From the NCBI GenBank assembly GCA_964619065.1, contig CAZUCC010000021.1, positions 1-64,000 on the forward strand: a stretch of 64,000 nucleotides of DNA, written 5' to 3'. This document shows positions 33,665-42,895 of this stretch, piece by piece; the stretch's first letter is position 1; every line of letters begins with the position of its first letter. Made by a program: the position numbers and the translations under genes. Source of the stretch: JANXUC01 sp964619065 (GTDB lineage: Bacteria; Acidobacteriota; Terriglobia; Terriglobales; Acidobacteriaceae). The notes below the pieces were generated by a model, which worked only from the letters and a program-made list of their open reading frames with translations, was not told where the DNA came from and searched no databases.

Positions 33665-33762
33665 CCGGAATCATACGCGGCGGAGGCATCCGTGCTCAAG
33701 CGGTCTCATGCGTCATCAGCACACTGGATTCAAGGATCAGTGTTGCTTGCGTGATAAATTGA

Positions 33763-34248
33763 GTGCGCATGAAGACTACCCCACACTTACTCCACGATCT
33801 TAATTTATGCGAATACCTCTACCTTCGGGAAATCTCCGAGCCCTCAGATAACCAACTTCGACTACTCATTGAAGAAGCAGCGGCAGCACCAGCCGTAACG
33901 TCTCGCGAAGTTGCAGGCGTTGAGTTCACAGATTTGCACTCAATCGAATCCACCGACCGGAGTCGCCTGTTTGAGGTCCAGTGGGATTTGTATATCGCCT
34001 ATTCTGTGAGGAATGAGTCGTTCGTGGCTCTCGACAGGTCCGAAGAAATTGAGTCGGGTAGGCTCGCGTGCGTGTATGCGAAATCTCGCTTCTTGGAATA
34101 CGTTGCTAGCGCGACGTTCGCGACGCATGAGCACCCTGGCCCGTTGCAGCATATCGGCTTGCTCTGCCAGAACCACATCGTGGATGTAATCTCAACACAA
34201 GAACCAAAAGTCCGCCAACTACGGAAGCCAATTCAGCCGATTCAATAA
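33763..34248 (+). CDS. Hypothetical protein
   Basis: 161 residues without recognised domains. Acidic, with LLHDLNLCEYLYLREISEP at the front, IAYSVRNESFVALDRSEEIESGR in the middle, and HEHPGPLQHIGLLCQNHIVDV near the end. No signal peptide or membrane segment. Codon use and AT content are moderately unlike neighbours. A lone gene between the Rieske oxygenase and an amidase. Confidence 0.6.
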   Translation: MRMKTTPHLLHDLNLCEYLYLREISEPSDNQLRLLIEEAAAAPAVTSREVAGVEFTDLHSIESTDRSRLFEVQWDLYIAYSVRNESFVALDRSEEIESGRLACVYAKSRFLEYVASATFATHEHPGPLQHIGLLCQNHIVDVISTQEPKVRQLRKPIQPIQ

Positions 34249-34311
34249 GGCTTCAGGAAGAACGATTTTCTGCGCACCGTTCTTTCTTGAGTCCGTGTCA
34301 TAATTGCCGGA

Positions 34312-35772
34312 ATGGAGAAGACCATAAGTAGCGCTGTGGGCCATCGTGAGAGTAATTCGGGGTCTTCGAGCGCGACTAAGCTGAGCCTCACGGAGGCTTC
34401 CCAGTTCGTCCGAAGTAAGAAAATTTCACCTGTTGAATTGACGCAAGCATGTTTGAGCCGCATCGAAGAGTTCAATCCCCGCCTGAATGCATTTATTACC
34501 GTCACTGCCGACTCTGCCCTCGCGCAGGCTCGGAAGGCGGAAGCGGACATCCAACGGGGCCATTGGAAAGGCCCGCTGCATGGTATCCCGATCGCCCTCA
34601 AGGACTTGATTGATACAGCGGGCGTGCGCACCACGGCAGCCAGCGAGCTATTCAAGAGTCGTGCCCCGACAGAAGACGCGGAGGTTGTTCGGCGTTTGAA
34701 AGCTAGCGGGGCCGTACTCTTAGGCAAGCTCAACATGCACGAGTTTGCTTACGGTGCCAGTTCGGTAGTTAGCGCGTTTGGTCCGGTGCGAAATCCCAGG
34801 AACCCCGAGTACATGGCTGGAGGTTCTTCTTCTGGATCCGCGGCAGCCGTAGCGGCGGAACTCTGTTATGCAGCCGTCGGTTCCGATACCGGCGGGTCCA
34901 TCCGCCAGCCCGCAGCCTATTGCGGCATCGTTGGCTTCAAGCCGACGTATGGCCTGGTGAGCACGCGGGGTGTAGTACCTCTGTCCGTGTCCATCGACCA
35001 TGTCGGTCCCATGGCACGCACCGTCGCGGATGCAGCTCTCCTGCTGCAGGTCCTCGCAGGATACGACGCGAAGGACCGAACCAGCATAAACGCTCCAGTT
35101 CCCGATTACATCGCCGCACTCGCGGACAAGGTGTCGTCATTGCGAATCGGCATACCGAATACGCATTATTACGACAGTCTCCATCCCGAGATTGAGGCGG
35201 CCATGGAGACCGCTGTACAGGTATTGGAGAAACTTACGAAGAGCCGGGAGCAGGTGGAATTATCTGGGAATATCGATCCATCGGCCAACAACGCCACCGG
35301 TGTTCTCCTTACGAAAGTGGAGGCCTATGCCTATCACCGGGAGCACGTTGCTCGAAGTCCGGAATTGTACCAACCGGAGACCCTAAGAAGAATCAGTACT
35401 GGAGCGGAGGTCAGCGCAGCGGCCTACAGTGAAGCCCTCCGCGAGATGAATCGAGCTTGGAGCTCGGTTCTCCGTGTATTTGAAACAGTCGATGTTTTGG
35501 TCACGCCGACGGTGGCGGTGCCTCCATTTAGAATTTCCGAGCTTGTTGCCGAGCCTGACAAGCTCCGCGGCAGAGAACAGATTACATTGCGCAATACACG
35601 GCCGTGGAATCTGCTCGGTTTGCCCACAATTTCGCTACCTTGTGGCTGCACGAGTGCGGGCTTGCCCATTGGCATGCAGATCACAGGCGCGCCCGGAGCG
35701 GAAGCAACGGTGCTGCGTGTGGCCGCAGCCTACGAACGTGAGACATGTCGGATTGCGGACATTGAATCATGA
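34312..35772 (+). CDS. Amidase-signature enzyme (GatA-like)
   Basis: 486-residue amidase-signature hydrolase. The Ser-cisSer-Lys triad is readable: Lys in PIALKDLIDTAG (~100), the GGSSSGS motif (~171-177) and the nucleophile Ser in GSDTGGSIRQPA (~190-201). It resembles GatA, but no gatB or gatC is adjacent and the insertion at 300-380 differs, so a stand-alone amidase is more likely than the tRNA-dependent amidotransferase subunit. The stop overlaps the start of the next gene (ATGA), showing translational coupling. Confidence 0.9.
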   Translation: MEKTISSAVGHRESNSGSSSATKLSLTEASQFVRSKKISPVELTQACLSRIEEFNPRLNAFITVTADSALAQARKAEADIQRGHWKGPLHGIPIALKDLIDTAGVRTTAASELFKSRAPTEDAEVVRRLKASGAVLLGKLNMHEFAYGASSVVSAFGPVRNPRNPEYMAGGSSSGSAAAVAAELCYAAVGSDTGGSIRQPAAYCGIVGFKPTYGLVSTRGVVPLSVSIDHVGPMARTVADAALLLQVLAGYDAKDRTSINAPVPDYIAALADKVSSLRIGIPNTHYYDSLHPEIEAAMETAVQVLEKLTKSREQVELSGNIDPSANNATGVLLTKVEAYAYHREHVARSPELYQPETLRRISTGAEVSAAAYSEALREMNRAWSSVLRVFETVDVLVTPTVAVPPFRISELVAEPDKLRGREQITLRNTRPWNLLGLPTISLPCGCTSAGLPIGMQITGAPGAEATVLRVAAAYERETCRIADIES

Positions 35773-36146
35773 ACATTGAAGCTCTTCGCGCCTATTGCCT
35801 CTCGTTCCCTCAAGCCACCGAGAATCTCCAGTGGGGCGATGACCTCTGCTTCAAAGTGATGGGCAAGATGTTCTGCGTCGCGGCGCTAGACGTCGATTCC
35901 ACCCCGCGGCTTTGTTTCAAATGCACTCCGGAAATTTTCGCGGAACTGATCGAGCGGGAGGGCATGGCTCCTGCTCCCTATGTTGGCCGCTACAAATGGG
36001 TCGGACTGGAAGCGCTCGACACGCTCGCCGTGGGTGAACTGAAAAACTTGATTGCGAAATCCTACGAACTGGTCACAGCCAAGCTGCCGAAGAAATCGGC
36101 CCGCAAGAAAATCGCTTTGACTCGCAAGAACGCAAAGCGCCGTTGA
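35769..36146 (+). CDS. MmcQ/YjbR family protein
   Basis: 125 residues with the family's MNIEALRAYCLSFPQATE start, WGDDLCFKVMGKMFCVAAL, and PYVGRYKWVGLEAL. The fold is a CyaY-like DNA-binding domain by family knowledge, function unclear. A basic Lys/Arg-rich tail of ~20 residues (KKSARKKIALTRKNAKRR) could bind nucleic acid. It overlaps the amidase stop by four bases (ATGA). Confidence 0.88.
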   Translation: MNIEALRAYCLSFPQATENLQWGDDLCFKVMGKMFCVAALDVDSTPRLCFKCTPEIFAELIEREGMAPAPYVGRYKWVGLEALDTLAVGELKNLIAKSYELVTAKLPKKSARKKIALTRKNAKRR

Positions 36147-36219
36147 GAACACCGTCTTCTGTCACGAAGCATGATAAATTCTTCGCGACCGGGAAAATCT
36201 CTCTTCCGTTGACGAACCC

Positions 36220-36819
36220 ATGACACTTTCCGACCGCTATACCGACCTTCCGCCTGGCAAAATTGCCTCCGTAGTCACCTATCTCGAAATGCGGGAGCGC
36301 CCCGTAACCCGCACGGTTCCGGCTCCAGCAGACCTTTCTGTGCGCAAGGTGCAAAAGCCCGACCTGGGCTGGTACCGGGACCTCTATCGCGCCGTTGGTC
36401 AGGATTGGCTTTGGTTTAGCCGCCTGCGCATGACCGACAGCGAACTGACACGCACCATTCATGATCCGCAGGTGGATTTGTTCGCTCTATCTCATGCGGG
36501 CATGGACACAGGTTTGCTGGAGCTCGACCGTCGCGCCTTGCCGGATGTTGAAATTTCCAGTTTCGGTATCACGCTCGATCGCGTGGGACAAGGCGCAGGT
36601 CAATATCTGATGACGCAGGCTCTGGAAGCCGCATGGTCGCATTCGCCGCAGCGTGTATGGCTGCATACCTGTACTTTGGACCATCCGCGGGCTTTACCGT
36701 TTTATGTAAGAGCTGGATTCATCCCGTACAAGCGCGCTATCGAGGTTTCCAATGATCCCCGGCTGACGGGAGATTTACCGAGAAGTGCCGCCAGCCATAT
36801 ACCGCTAATAGGAAAGTAA
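36220..36819 (+). CDS. GNAT-family N-acetyltransferase
   Basis: 199 residues. The acetyl-CoA loop is represented by GQGAGQYLMTQALEAAW (motif A Q/RxxGxG/A) at about 125-141, and the C-terminal DHPRALPFYVRAGFIPYKR is the classical GNAT end. N-terminal extension of ~50 residues precedes the fold. It is 73 bases after the MmcQ/YjbR gene and may share its transcript. The acceptor is unknown. Confidence 0.85.
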   Translation: MTLSDRYTDLPPGKIASVVTYLEMRERPVTRTVPAPADLSVRKVQKPDLGWYRDLYRAVGQDWLWFSRLRMTDSELTRTIHDPQVDLFALSHAGMDTGLLELDRRALPDVEISSFGITLDRVGQGAGQYLMTQALEAAWSHSPQRVWLHTCTLDHPRALPFYVRAGFIPYKRAIEVSNDPRLTGDLPRSAASHIPLIGK

Positions 36820-36829
36820 TCTGGGGATC

Positions 36830-37432
36830 TTATCCGCGCCAGCGGTCCACCGCGTTCCACCACACCACCTTCACGCATTCCTCAAAAAACGTCTTGGCCC
36901 ACTGACGGTGTTGCCACCATTTCATCCCAAACTGGGTGGGCTCGGAGGCGGCGGCAACACTGAACTCCACGCCGGGAATCTCATGGCGAAAGGTGCTTAA
37001 TGCGCGGCGGCTGTGAAAGTCCGATGTCACAAGAAGAACGCGGTGAACTCCAGAGAGAGCTGGAGAGGAAGCCATGCAGCGCACGACATCGTGAGCCTCC
37101 TCTTTGGTGGACAATCCGGGGATGGGGCAAGCCGCGAGCACCGGAGATGCGGGCAGACCGCTGAGATATTCTTGGGCGAGTTCCAATTGATTCCAGCGGT
37201 AGATGTGTGTGGCGGCGGGAGCGTCCAGCAGCATTCTGGGCGCAAAGCCCTGGGCGAGTAACTGCAACGCTCGCGCGGGACGCTGCTCGGTCTCGCCCGC
37301 GAGGACCACGATCAGATCGGCTTTCTGCGGATTATCCACCACGAGCCATGATCCTGCCCGCCGGCCGAGAAATACTAAAAGGACGGTTAGTAGTACAAGC
37401 CAACGAAGGCGGTTGCCTCGCGACCTCGACAT
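36830..37432 (-). CDS. YdcF/ElyC-type DUF218 membrane protein
   Basis: About 200 residues. An N-terminal membrane helix (LRWLVLLTVLLVFLGR) is followed by the DUF218 domain: ADLIVVLAGETEQRPARALQLLAQG, GLSTKEEAHDVVRCM and VLLVTSDFHSRRALSTFR, the last containing the conserved SDFHxxR block. Family members are linked to envelope polysaccharide or peptidoglycan metabolism. ATG 37432 is chosen over the further upstream frame, whose residues look random. Confidence 0.85.
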   Translation of the reverse strand: MSRSRGNRLRWLVLLTVLLVFLGRRAGSWLVVDNPQKADLIVVLAGETEQRPARALQLLAQGFAPRMLLDAPAATHIYRWNQLELAQEYLSGLPASPVLAACPIPGLSTKEEAHDVVRCMASSPALSGVHRVLLVTSDFHSRRALSTFRHEIPGVEFSVAAASEPTQFGMKWWQHRQWAKTFFEECVKVVWWNAVDRWRG

Positions 37433-37678
37433 CAAAGCCTCCCGATTCCGAACCGCCCCGCCCAGAGAAAACAAGGGTATCCCACAGCAGGCAAGGCTGT
37501 GCAGTTTCTTGCACATCCATGCTTCTCGGGACTGCCTGGGCTACGCAAAGAGCGCACTTTGAGCAGATTAGCACGGAGCACCTGGAAGCCTAAGTGCAAG
37601 AAACTACAGTCACACGCAGACCAAGTAACAATTTCCTCGTGTGCTAAAATTTGTCTTCAGCCCTAAAACAAACTATCT

Positions 37679-39031
37679 ATGTCAACGCAACAGATTACGC
37701 CTGCCTCTGAGCTTCTCACCAAGATTAAGACCCGCCAAGCCCGGATTGGAATTATCGGACTAGGCTACGTGGGCTTGCCGCTGGGCCTCCTCTTTAGCGA
37801 GGAAAAGTTTCAGGTCCTGGGATTCGATATCGACTCCTCCAAGGTCAATACCCTGAACAACGGGGAATCGTACATCCACCGCATTCTGCCGGCCGAGATT
37901 CAAAACGCTCGGGAGAAGGGCTTTTCGGCGACCTCCGACTACACGCGATTGAAGGAAGTCGATACCATCATCATCGCCGTCCCCACGCCGCTGAACGAGT
38001 ACCACGAACCGGATCTAAGCTACATTACGGCGACCGGCGAAGCGATCGCGCCGAACTTGCAGCCGAACCATCTGGTGGTGCTGGAGAGCACAACCTACCC
38101 CGGTACGACAGAAGAAGTGCTGCTGCCCATCCTGGAAAAGGGCAACAAATTCGGTCTTAAAGCCGCACGGGACGGCGCTGGCATGGATAAGGTTTTCTTC
38201 CTTACGTTTTCGCCCGAGCGCGAAGATCCCGGCAACACCAGTGTGGCGCGCAAGGATATTCCCAAGGTTGTGGGCGGTCTGGATGCGAATGCCGCTGAAC
38301 TAGCTGGAGCGATGTACAACGCCATCTTCCGGCGCGTGGTGCGGGTTTCTACCCCGGCAGCGGCGGAAATGACGAAGCTGCTGGAGAACATCTATCGTTG
38401 CGTGAACATCGCGCTGGTCAACGAACTCAAGCTCCTCAGCATGCGCATGGGGATCGATATCTGGGAAGTCATCGACGCGGCCGCGACCAAACCGTTTGGG
38501 TTCCATCCTTTCTATCCCGGGCCGGGTCTTGGCGGACACTGCATTCCGGTGGATCCGTTCTATCTCTCCTGGAAAGCAAAAGAGTTCGACTTCCGCACCA
38601 AATTCATTGAGCTCGCTGGCGAAATCAACGTGGGGATGCCGTATCACGTGATTGGGTCCGTCGTGACCGCGCTCAATCAGCACAAGAAAGCTCTGAACGG
38701 TTCTAAAGTGCTCATGCTGGGCATGGCCTACAAGAAGGATATCGACGATCTGCGCGAGTCCCCCGCCCTCACGATTATCGAGCTGTTGCAAGCGGAAGGC
38801 GCAGACGTTTGCTACAACGATCCTTACTTTCCGACGGTCGGACGAGGCCGCAAATACGACCTGCAGATGAAGTGCACACCTCTAACAAATCTGGGACAGT
38901 ACGATTGCGTGCTGATCGTGACCGACCACACCGATTACGACTACAAAAAAATTGTGGACGAAGCGCAATTGGTGGTCGACACGCGCAACGCGACAAAAAG
39001 CATTCATTCGCCGAAGATCGTACGCTGCTAG
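37679..39031 (+). CDS. UDP-sugar 6-dehydrogenase (WbpA/WecC type)
   Basis: 450-residue NAD-dependent nucleotide-sugar dehydrogenase that oxidises C6 of UDP-glucose, UDP-GlcNAc or UDP-ManNAc to the uronic acid. The Rossmann motif GIIGLGYVGLPLGLLFSEE lies at ~24-42, the catalytic Cys in PGLGGHCIPVDPFY at ~280, and the second NAD domain ends with YDYKKIVDEAQLVVDTRNA. The family detail resembles the UDP-GlcNAc/ManNAc dehydrogenases more than Ugd. It supplies acidic sugars for surface polysaccharide; the flanking formyltransferase-deacetylase 10 kb away may belong to similar chemistry. Confidence 0.92.
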   Translation: MSTQQITPASELLTKIKTRQARIGIIGLGYVGLPLGLLFSEEKFQVLGFDIDSSKVNTLNNGESYIHRILPAEIQNAREKGFSATSDYTRLKEVDTIIIAVPTPLNEYHEPDLSYITATGEAIAPNLQPNHLVVLESTTYPGTTEEVLLPILEKGNKFGLKAARDGAGMDKVFFLTFSPEREDPGNTSVARKDIPKVVGGLDANAAELAGAMYNAIFRRVVRVSTPAAAEMTKLLENIYRCVNIALVNELKLLSMRMGIDIWEVIDAAATKPFGFHPFYPGPGLGGHCIPVDPFYLSWKAKEFDFRTKFIELAGEINVGMPYHVIGSVVTALNQHKKALNGSKVLMLGMAYKKDIDDLRESPALTIIELLQAEGADVCYNDPYFPTVGRGRKYDLQMKCTPLTNLGQYDCVLIVTDHTDYDYKKIVDEAQLVVDTRNATKSIHSPKIVRC

Positions 39032-39372
39032 GAATTTTGCGGTATTAAATTGTGTATGCTGAGAAGCTCCCTCTTCCGTGCCTGCCTGGCGCGCTCTCAA
39101 AGGTTTGCAGCCTAACTAGTGTGAAAATTTTCCCTTCCCTGCCGCCAGCTTTGATACGATACGTAATACAAAGTCTCAACTGCCTTAAAATCAGTGGGTT
39201 AACCTCTGTTTTTCAGGGGGCCGAATGGCCGCAATCGTGCACTAAAGAGGGTGGACGAAAGTGTATTCTTGGTTGGTAAACACTTTGTTTGCCCGATCCA
39301 AAGGTCCGGTTCCATAGGGATAACCTTTTTTACACGCATCACGGAGTACAACTTCAGCATCTGAGAATTCAT
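39032..39372. other. Gene-free region
   Basis: 341 bases between the nucleotide-sugar dehydrogenase and tonB. I see no credible coding frame and no paired promoter or palindrome; the tonB promoter must lie here. Confidence 0.4.
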
Positions 39373-40410
39373 ATGTCTGCTGTACCGCGTCAACCCTCTT
39401 TCTCTCTGCTCCCCGACACCCGCCCTCCGTGGTGGAAGATGCTTTTCAGCATGGGGACAGAAGTGGCGGTGGCTCTGCTGATCGCTTTGCTCGTAATGAT
39501 CAGCCCAGTCGGGAATGTGGATGCGAAAAAGGTGTTGCTGCCGATCACGCTGGTGGAACCACCTCCGCCCGTGCCCCAACAGCCGCAACCGATTCGCAAG
39601 CTCACTCCGCCGCCCGTCGAAGAGTTCAAGGCAGCGATCAAACTCCCAGCACCGGTACCGGTCAAGCCAAAGATAGAAGAGGAAATCACGGCGCCTAAGG
39701 TTCAGATTGCCTCCAACAAGCCGGTCATTGACATACCCGCTCCAAAGATTCCGAAGTTGAAGTTATTGGTCAAGACGAACGTATTCACAACCGGAAGCTC
39801 GGCCACTCCCACCATCGCTCGCGCTCCGGACAAGGTGCAGACGGGCGGGTTCGGAGATCCAAACGGACTGCCGGCACAGGACGCCAAGGGTAAGGCCACC
39901 AATATCGCTAAATTGGGATCGTTTGATCTGCCTAACGGCGGCGGTTCCGGAAACGGTACCGGCGGCGAACACGGGGTAAAAGGCGTTGTCGCCAGTTCTG
40001 GTTTTGGCAATGGCGTCGCCCAGGGAGATGGCAGCGGAAAGGTCTCCGCTTCCCGAGTGGGCGCGGTCCGGCAGGGCGGTTTCGGCGACACCGAGGTGGC
40101 AGCTCGTACTGCGCCGAAGACCCAGACTGCGGTTGCGCCTCATACCACTCCTGTAGAAGTGCTTTCCAAGCCTACTCCGGTGTATACAGAAGAAGGACGC
40201 AAACTCAAGATCGAGGGTGAAGTATTGCTCGAGGTTTCCTTCGAAGCAGCCGGGAAAGTCCGGGTTGTTCGAGTTGTGCGCGGACTCGGACATGGCTTGG
40301 ACGAGGCTGCTGTTCACGCTGCGGAACAAATCCGTTTCAAGCCGGCGACCCGCGACGGTCAGCCCGCGGATTCCGCGGCCGTTTTGCACATCATTTTCCA
40401 GCTAGCATAG
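39373..40410 (+). CDS. TonB-like energy-transducer protein
   Basis: 345 residues. Short cytoplasmic start, a membrane helix (TEVAVALLIALLVMISPVG, ~30-48), a long Pro-rich linker (PPPPVPQQPQPIRKLTPPP...), a Gly-rich central region, and a C-terminal TonB domain: PVYTEEGRKLKIEGEVLLEV and GLDEAAVHAAEQIRFKPAT, the YP-less box typical of TonB/TolA-like proteins. Transmits proton-motive force to outer-membrane receptors. ATG 39373 is used because the residues before it look non-coding. Twenty-seven bases ahead of the M48 gene, so probably one operon. Confidence 0.85.
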   Translation: MSAVPRQPSFSLLPDTRPPWWKMLFSMGTEVAVALLIALLVMISPVGNVDAKKVLLPITLVEPPPPVPQQPQPIRKLTPPPVEEFKAAIKLPAPVPVKPKIEEEITAPKVQIASNKPVIDIPAPKIPKLKLLVKTNVFTTGSSATPTIARAPDKVQTGGFGDPNGLPAQDAKGKATNIAKLGSFDLPNGGGSGNGTGGEHGVKGVVASSGFGNGVAQGDGSGKVSASRVGAVRQGGFGDTEVAARTAPKTQTAVAPHTTPVEVLSKPTPVYTEEGRKLKIEGEVLLEVSFEAAGKVRVVRVVRGLGHGLDEAAVHAAEQIRFKPATRDGQPADSAAVLHIIFQLA

Positions 40411-40437
40411 AAAGACGTTAGTATCTCTAGGAACAAC

Positions 40438-42342
40438 ATGCGAAGAATTCGTTTTGTCATTTTGAGTTTCGGAACTGCGCTCCTGGCTGCGGCCTTGGTC
40501 ATGGGGCAGACTGCGCCGCCGGCCGCAAAGCCGTCTCCTTCTGTCCCGGCAACAGCAGCTGTCACGCAGACTGCTCCGCAGCAGAACACGGTCCCGGCAC
40601 AAACAACGACGGCGCCTGCCGCCCAGACACCGGCTGCGACCACGGCGCCAGCTCCTCCGCCCAGTACGACTCCCACGGACGCGGTGCCACAGTCCGTAAC
40701 TCCACCCGCAGCAGCTCCTGCGGCAGTGCCTGCTCCTCCTCCAGTCGCAACACGCAGCGGTCCGCCTCCGTCCTTTGATCAGGTGCTGGATCTGGTCGTT
40801 GACCGCGAGAACCGCTTCGTCACGCAAATGGAGAAGATGCATCCCCTGGTCGAGACCTACATTCAGAATATGAAGGCCGATCCCGAGCTCAATAGCGTGC
40901 CCGTGGATGATGAGTATTTCCTGGGCCGCCTTGACCTAAGCGCGGGCCAAACCAAGGACATTTCCTTCAATACCCGCCCCAACTTGTTTCACCGCTCGCT
41001 CGACAGGCTCACCAGCATTTATGCGATGAAGTTCCTGCCCCTCGGCTTCGCCCAGATGGTGATGCTGGATACCAATTTTGACCGCCGGGATTACGACTTC
41101 AAGTTTGTGCGCCGGGAGTTCCTTGGCGAAATCCGCTGCCTTGTAATTGACGTTCAACCGAAGGAGAAAGCGGGACCCGGAAAATTCCTGGGCCGCATCT
41201 GGGTGGAAGACCAGGACTTCAACATTGTTCGTTTCAATGGCACTTACGGTCCCTCTACGCACTTCGCCTTCTACTTGCATTTTGATAGTTGGCGCTTGAA
41301 CATTCGCCCCGGCTTCTGGCTGCCCACGTACATCTACAGCGAAGAATCGGATTTGAAATACCGCTTTGGCCAGAAATTGAAATTCAAATCGCAGACTCGC
41401 CTGTGGGGCTACGACACATCCGCCTTGGACAGCAACTCCGAGTTCTCCGAGATTATGGTCGAGTCCGCCGATCAGGACGTTCGCGATAAGAGCGAAGTCC
41501 GCCAGGATGCTTCTCCCACGGAAAGCCAGCGGGAATGGGAGCGTCAGGCGGAGCGTAACGTGGTCGAGCGGCTGCAGAAGATCGGGCTTCTGGCGCCTCC
41601 AGGAGAGGTTGAGAAGGTACTGGCGACGGTTGTGAATAACCTGGAAGTCACCAACAACATTGACTTGCAGCCGGAAGTCAGTTGCCGGGTCTTGTTGACC
41701 ACACCTCTCGAATCGTTCACCATTGGGCGCACCATTGTCATCAGCCGGGGCCTGCTGGATGTCTTGCCGGACGAGGCTTCGCTCGCCATGGTGCTCTCTC
41801 ACGAACTGAGCCACGTAGTGCTGGGCCACAAGCTCGACACCAAGATGGCCTTCAACGACCGCATGTTCTTCCCCGACGAAAAAACCTTCCAGACCATGGA
41901 ATTCACCCGGAATCTGCAGGACGAAGAAGCGGCGGACAAAAAAGCCATTGAGCTGCTCAACAACTCGCCCTACAAGGACAAGCTTGCCGTGCCCGGCCTT
42001 TTCCTGCGGATGGTACAACTGCGCGCGCCGAATCTGCAGCAGTTGATCCGCTCCCACCTGGGAAACAGCTTGCACCAGGGCGGCTATCGCATGGAGGCGT
42101 TGGCGCAGTCTGCCCCAGCGCTGGATTTCAAGAAGTTGGATCAGATCGCGGCTCTACCGCTGGGCGGACGCATTAAGGTGGACGCCTGGACCAACAAGGT
42201 GGAACTCTTGAAGTCCAAGCCTGTCGCGTTGATGTCCCCGGCGGAGAAAATGCCGTTCGAAGTCACGCCATTCTTTCCGTATCTCACTCGTTTTGGCACG
42301 ACGGCGGCGCCAGAAAAGGTCGCTGCGGCACCGGGCAACTAG
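40438..42342 (+). CDS. M48 family metalloprotease with proline-rich N-terminus
   Basis: 634 residues. Signal-like helix (LSFGTALLAAALVMG) then a Pro/Ala/Thr-rich linker (~24-105), a ~300-residue extracytoplasmic domain with repeated WRLNIRPGFWLPTYIYSE-type strands, and an M48 peptidase domain: SHELSHVVLGH (HExxH zinc site, ~455-465) and DEEAADKKAIELL holding the third ligand Glu. Likely periplasmic or outer-membrane BepA-like protease involved in envelope quality control. Follows tonB closely. Confidence 0.87.
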   Translation: MRRIRFVILSFGTALLAAALVMGQTAPPAAKPSPSVPATAAVTQTAPQQNTVPAQTTTAPAAQTPAATTAPAPPPSTTPTDAVPQSVTPPAAAPAAVPAPPPVATRSGPPPSFDQVLDLVVDRENRFVTQMEKMHPLVETYIQNMKADPELNSVPVDDEYFLGRLDLSAGQTKDISFNTRPNLFHRSLDRLTSIYAMKFLPLGFAQMVMLDTNFDRRDYDFKFVRREFLGEIRCLVIDVQPKEKAGPGKFLGRIWVEDQDFNIVRFNGTYGPSTHFAFYLHFDSWRLNIRPGFWLPTYIYSEESDLKYRFGQKLKFKSQTRLWGYDTSALDSNSEFSEIMVESADQDVRDKSEVRQDASPTESQREWERQAERNVVERLQKIGLLAPPGEVEKVLATVVNNLEVTNNIDLQPEVSCRVLLTTPLESFTIGRTIVISRGLLDVLPDEASLAMVLSHELSHVVLGHKLDTKMAFNDRMFFPDEKTFQTMEFTRNLQDEEAADKKAIELLNNSPYKDKLAVPGLFLRMVQLRAPNLQQLIRSHLGNSLHQGGYRMEALAQSAPALDFKKLDQIAALPLGGRIKVDAWTNKVELLKSKPVALMSPAEKMPFEVTPFFPYLTRFGTTAAPEKVAAAPGN

Positions 42343-42526
42343 CGGTGGATTCAGACTAGATAGCGGACAGGAATGTCCGCCCTACACGAGCCCTGAATCC
42401 GGCACGAGTTAATGTACCTGTTAGAAATAACCGCCACAAAGCATCAGGCCGGCGCTGAGGGCGCTTGCCCCAGCCTCCGGCCAGAAGATAATCCCTGAAT
42501 TTTCCGCGCGGACTGACGCGACTCCC
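42343..42526. other. Intergenic region with compact hairpin
   Basis: 184 bases between the convergent M48 protease and Flp pilin genes. It holds the hairpin at 42363-42380 followed by cctacacgag; the rest shows nothing recognisable. Confidence 0.4.
42363..42380. repeat. Compact hairpin, 7-bp perfect stem
   Basis: gcggaca and tgtccgc pair around the loop ggaa, the reverse complement of the ttcc loop in the 24869 copy. It is followed by cctacacgag. It sits just downstream of the M48 stop. Confidence 0.75.
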
Positions 42527-42691
42527 TTATCCGATCGCGCTGCCAACCTGTGAAAACACGGTGTTGGCGTTGGTGCCGATCAAGCGCACGGTGCCGATCA
42601 CGATTACCAGGATCACGGCCAGCATGACTGCGTATTCCGCGATATCCTGGCCCTGTTCATCCTTCCAAAGCTTCTGAAAAAATTGACTCAC
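42527..42691 (-). CDS. Flp/Fap-type IVb pilin
   Basis: 54 residues. GTG 42691 is preceded by AAGGAGA. Residues 1-12 (MSQFFQKLWKDE) are a short basic leader; then QGQDIAEYAVMLAVILVIV forms the hydrophobic N-terminal helix with the Glu-Tyr pair characteristic of Flp pilins, cleaved by a dedicated prepilin peptidase at the Gly before it. The end, TNANTVFSQVGSAIG, is normal for the family. No tad/cpa assembly genes are nearby. It lies 204 bases downstream of the NarL-type regulator gene on the same strand. Confidence 0.85.
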   Translation of the reverse strand: MSQFFQKLWKDEQGQDIAEYAVMLAVILVIVIGTVRLIGTNANTVFSQVGSAIG

Positions 42692-42895
42692 TGTGTTTCT
42701 CCTTGAAGGGCGCCGCTTGCGGACCCTAATTTTCTTTCTTTCATCGAGCTAGCGCCCCAATGCGCCGAGGGGACCCAGACTTCAAGTTTCTAAAACTCTG
42801 TCTGCAATCTTATTCACAGTGTCGTAACAAGACCATGGCCCAATTGTGCCATAGCTGAAACATCTCATAACTTGTTCATTTTAAATGGCTTACAT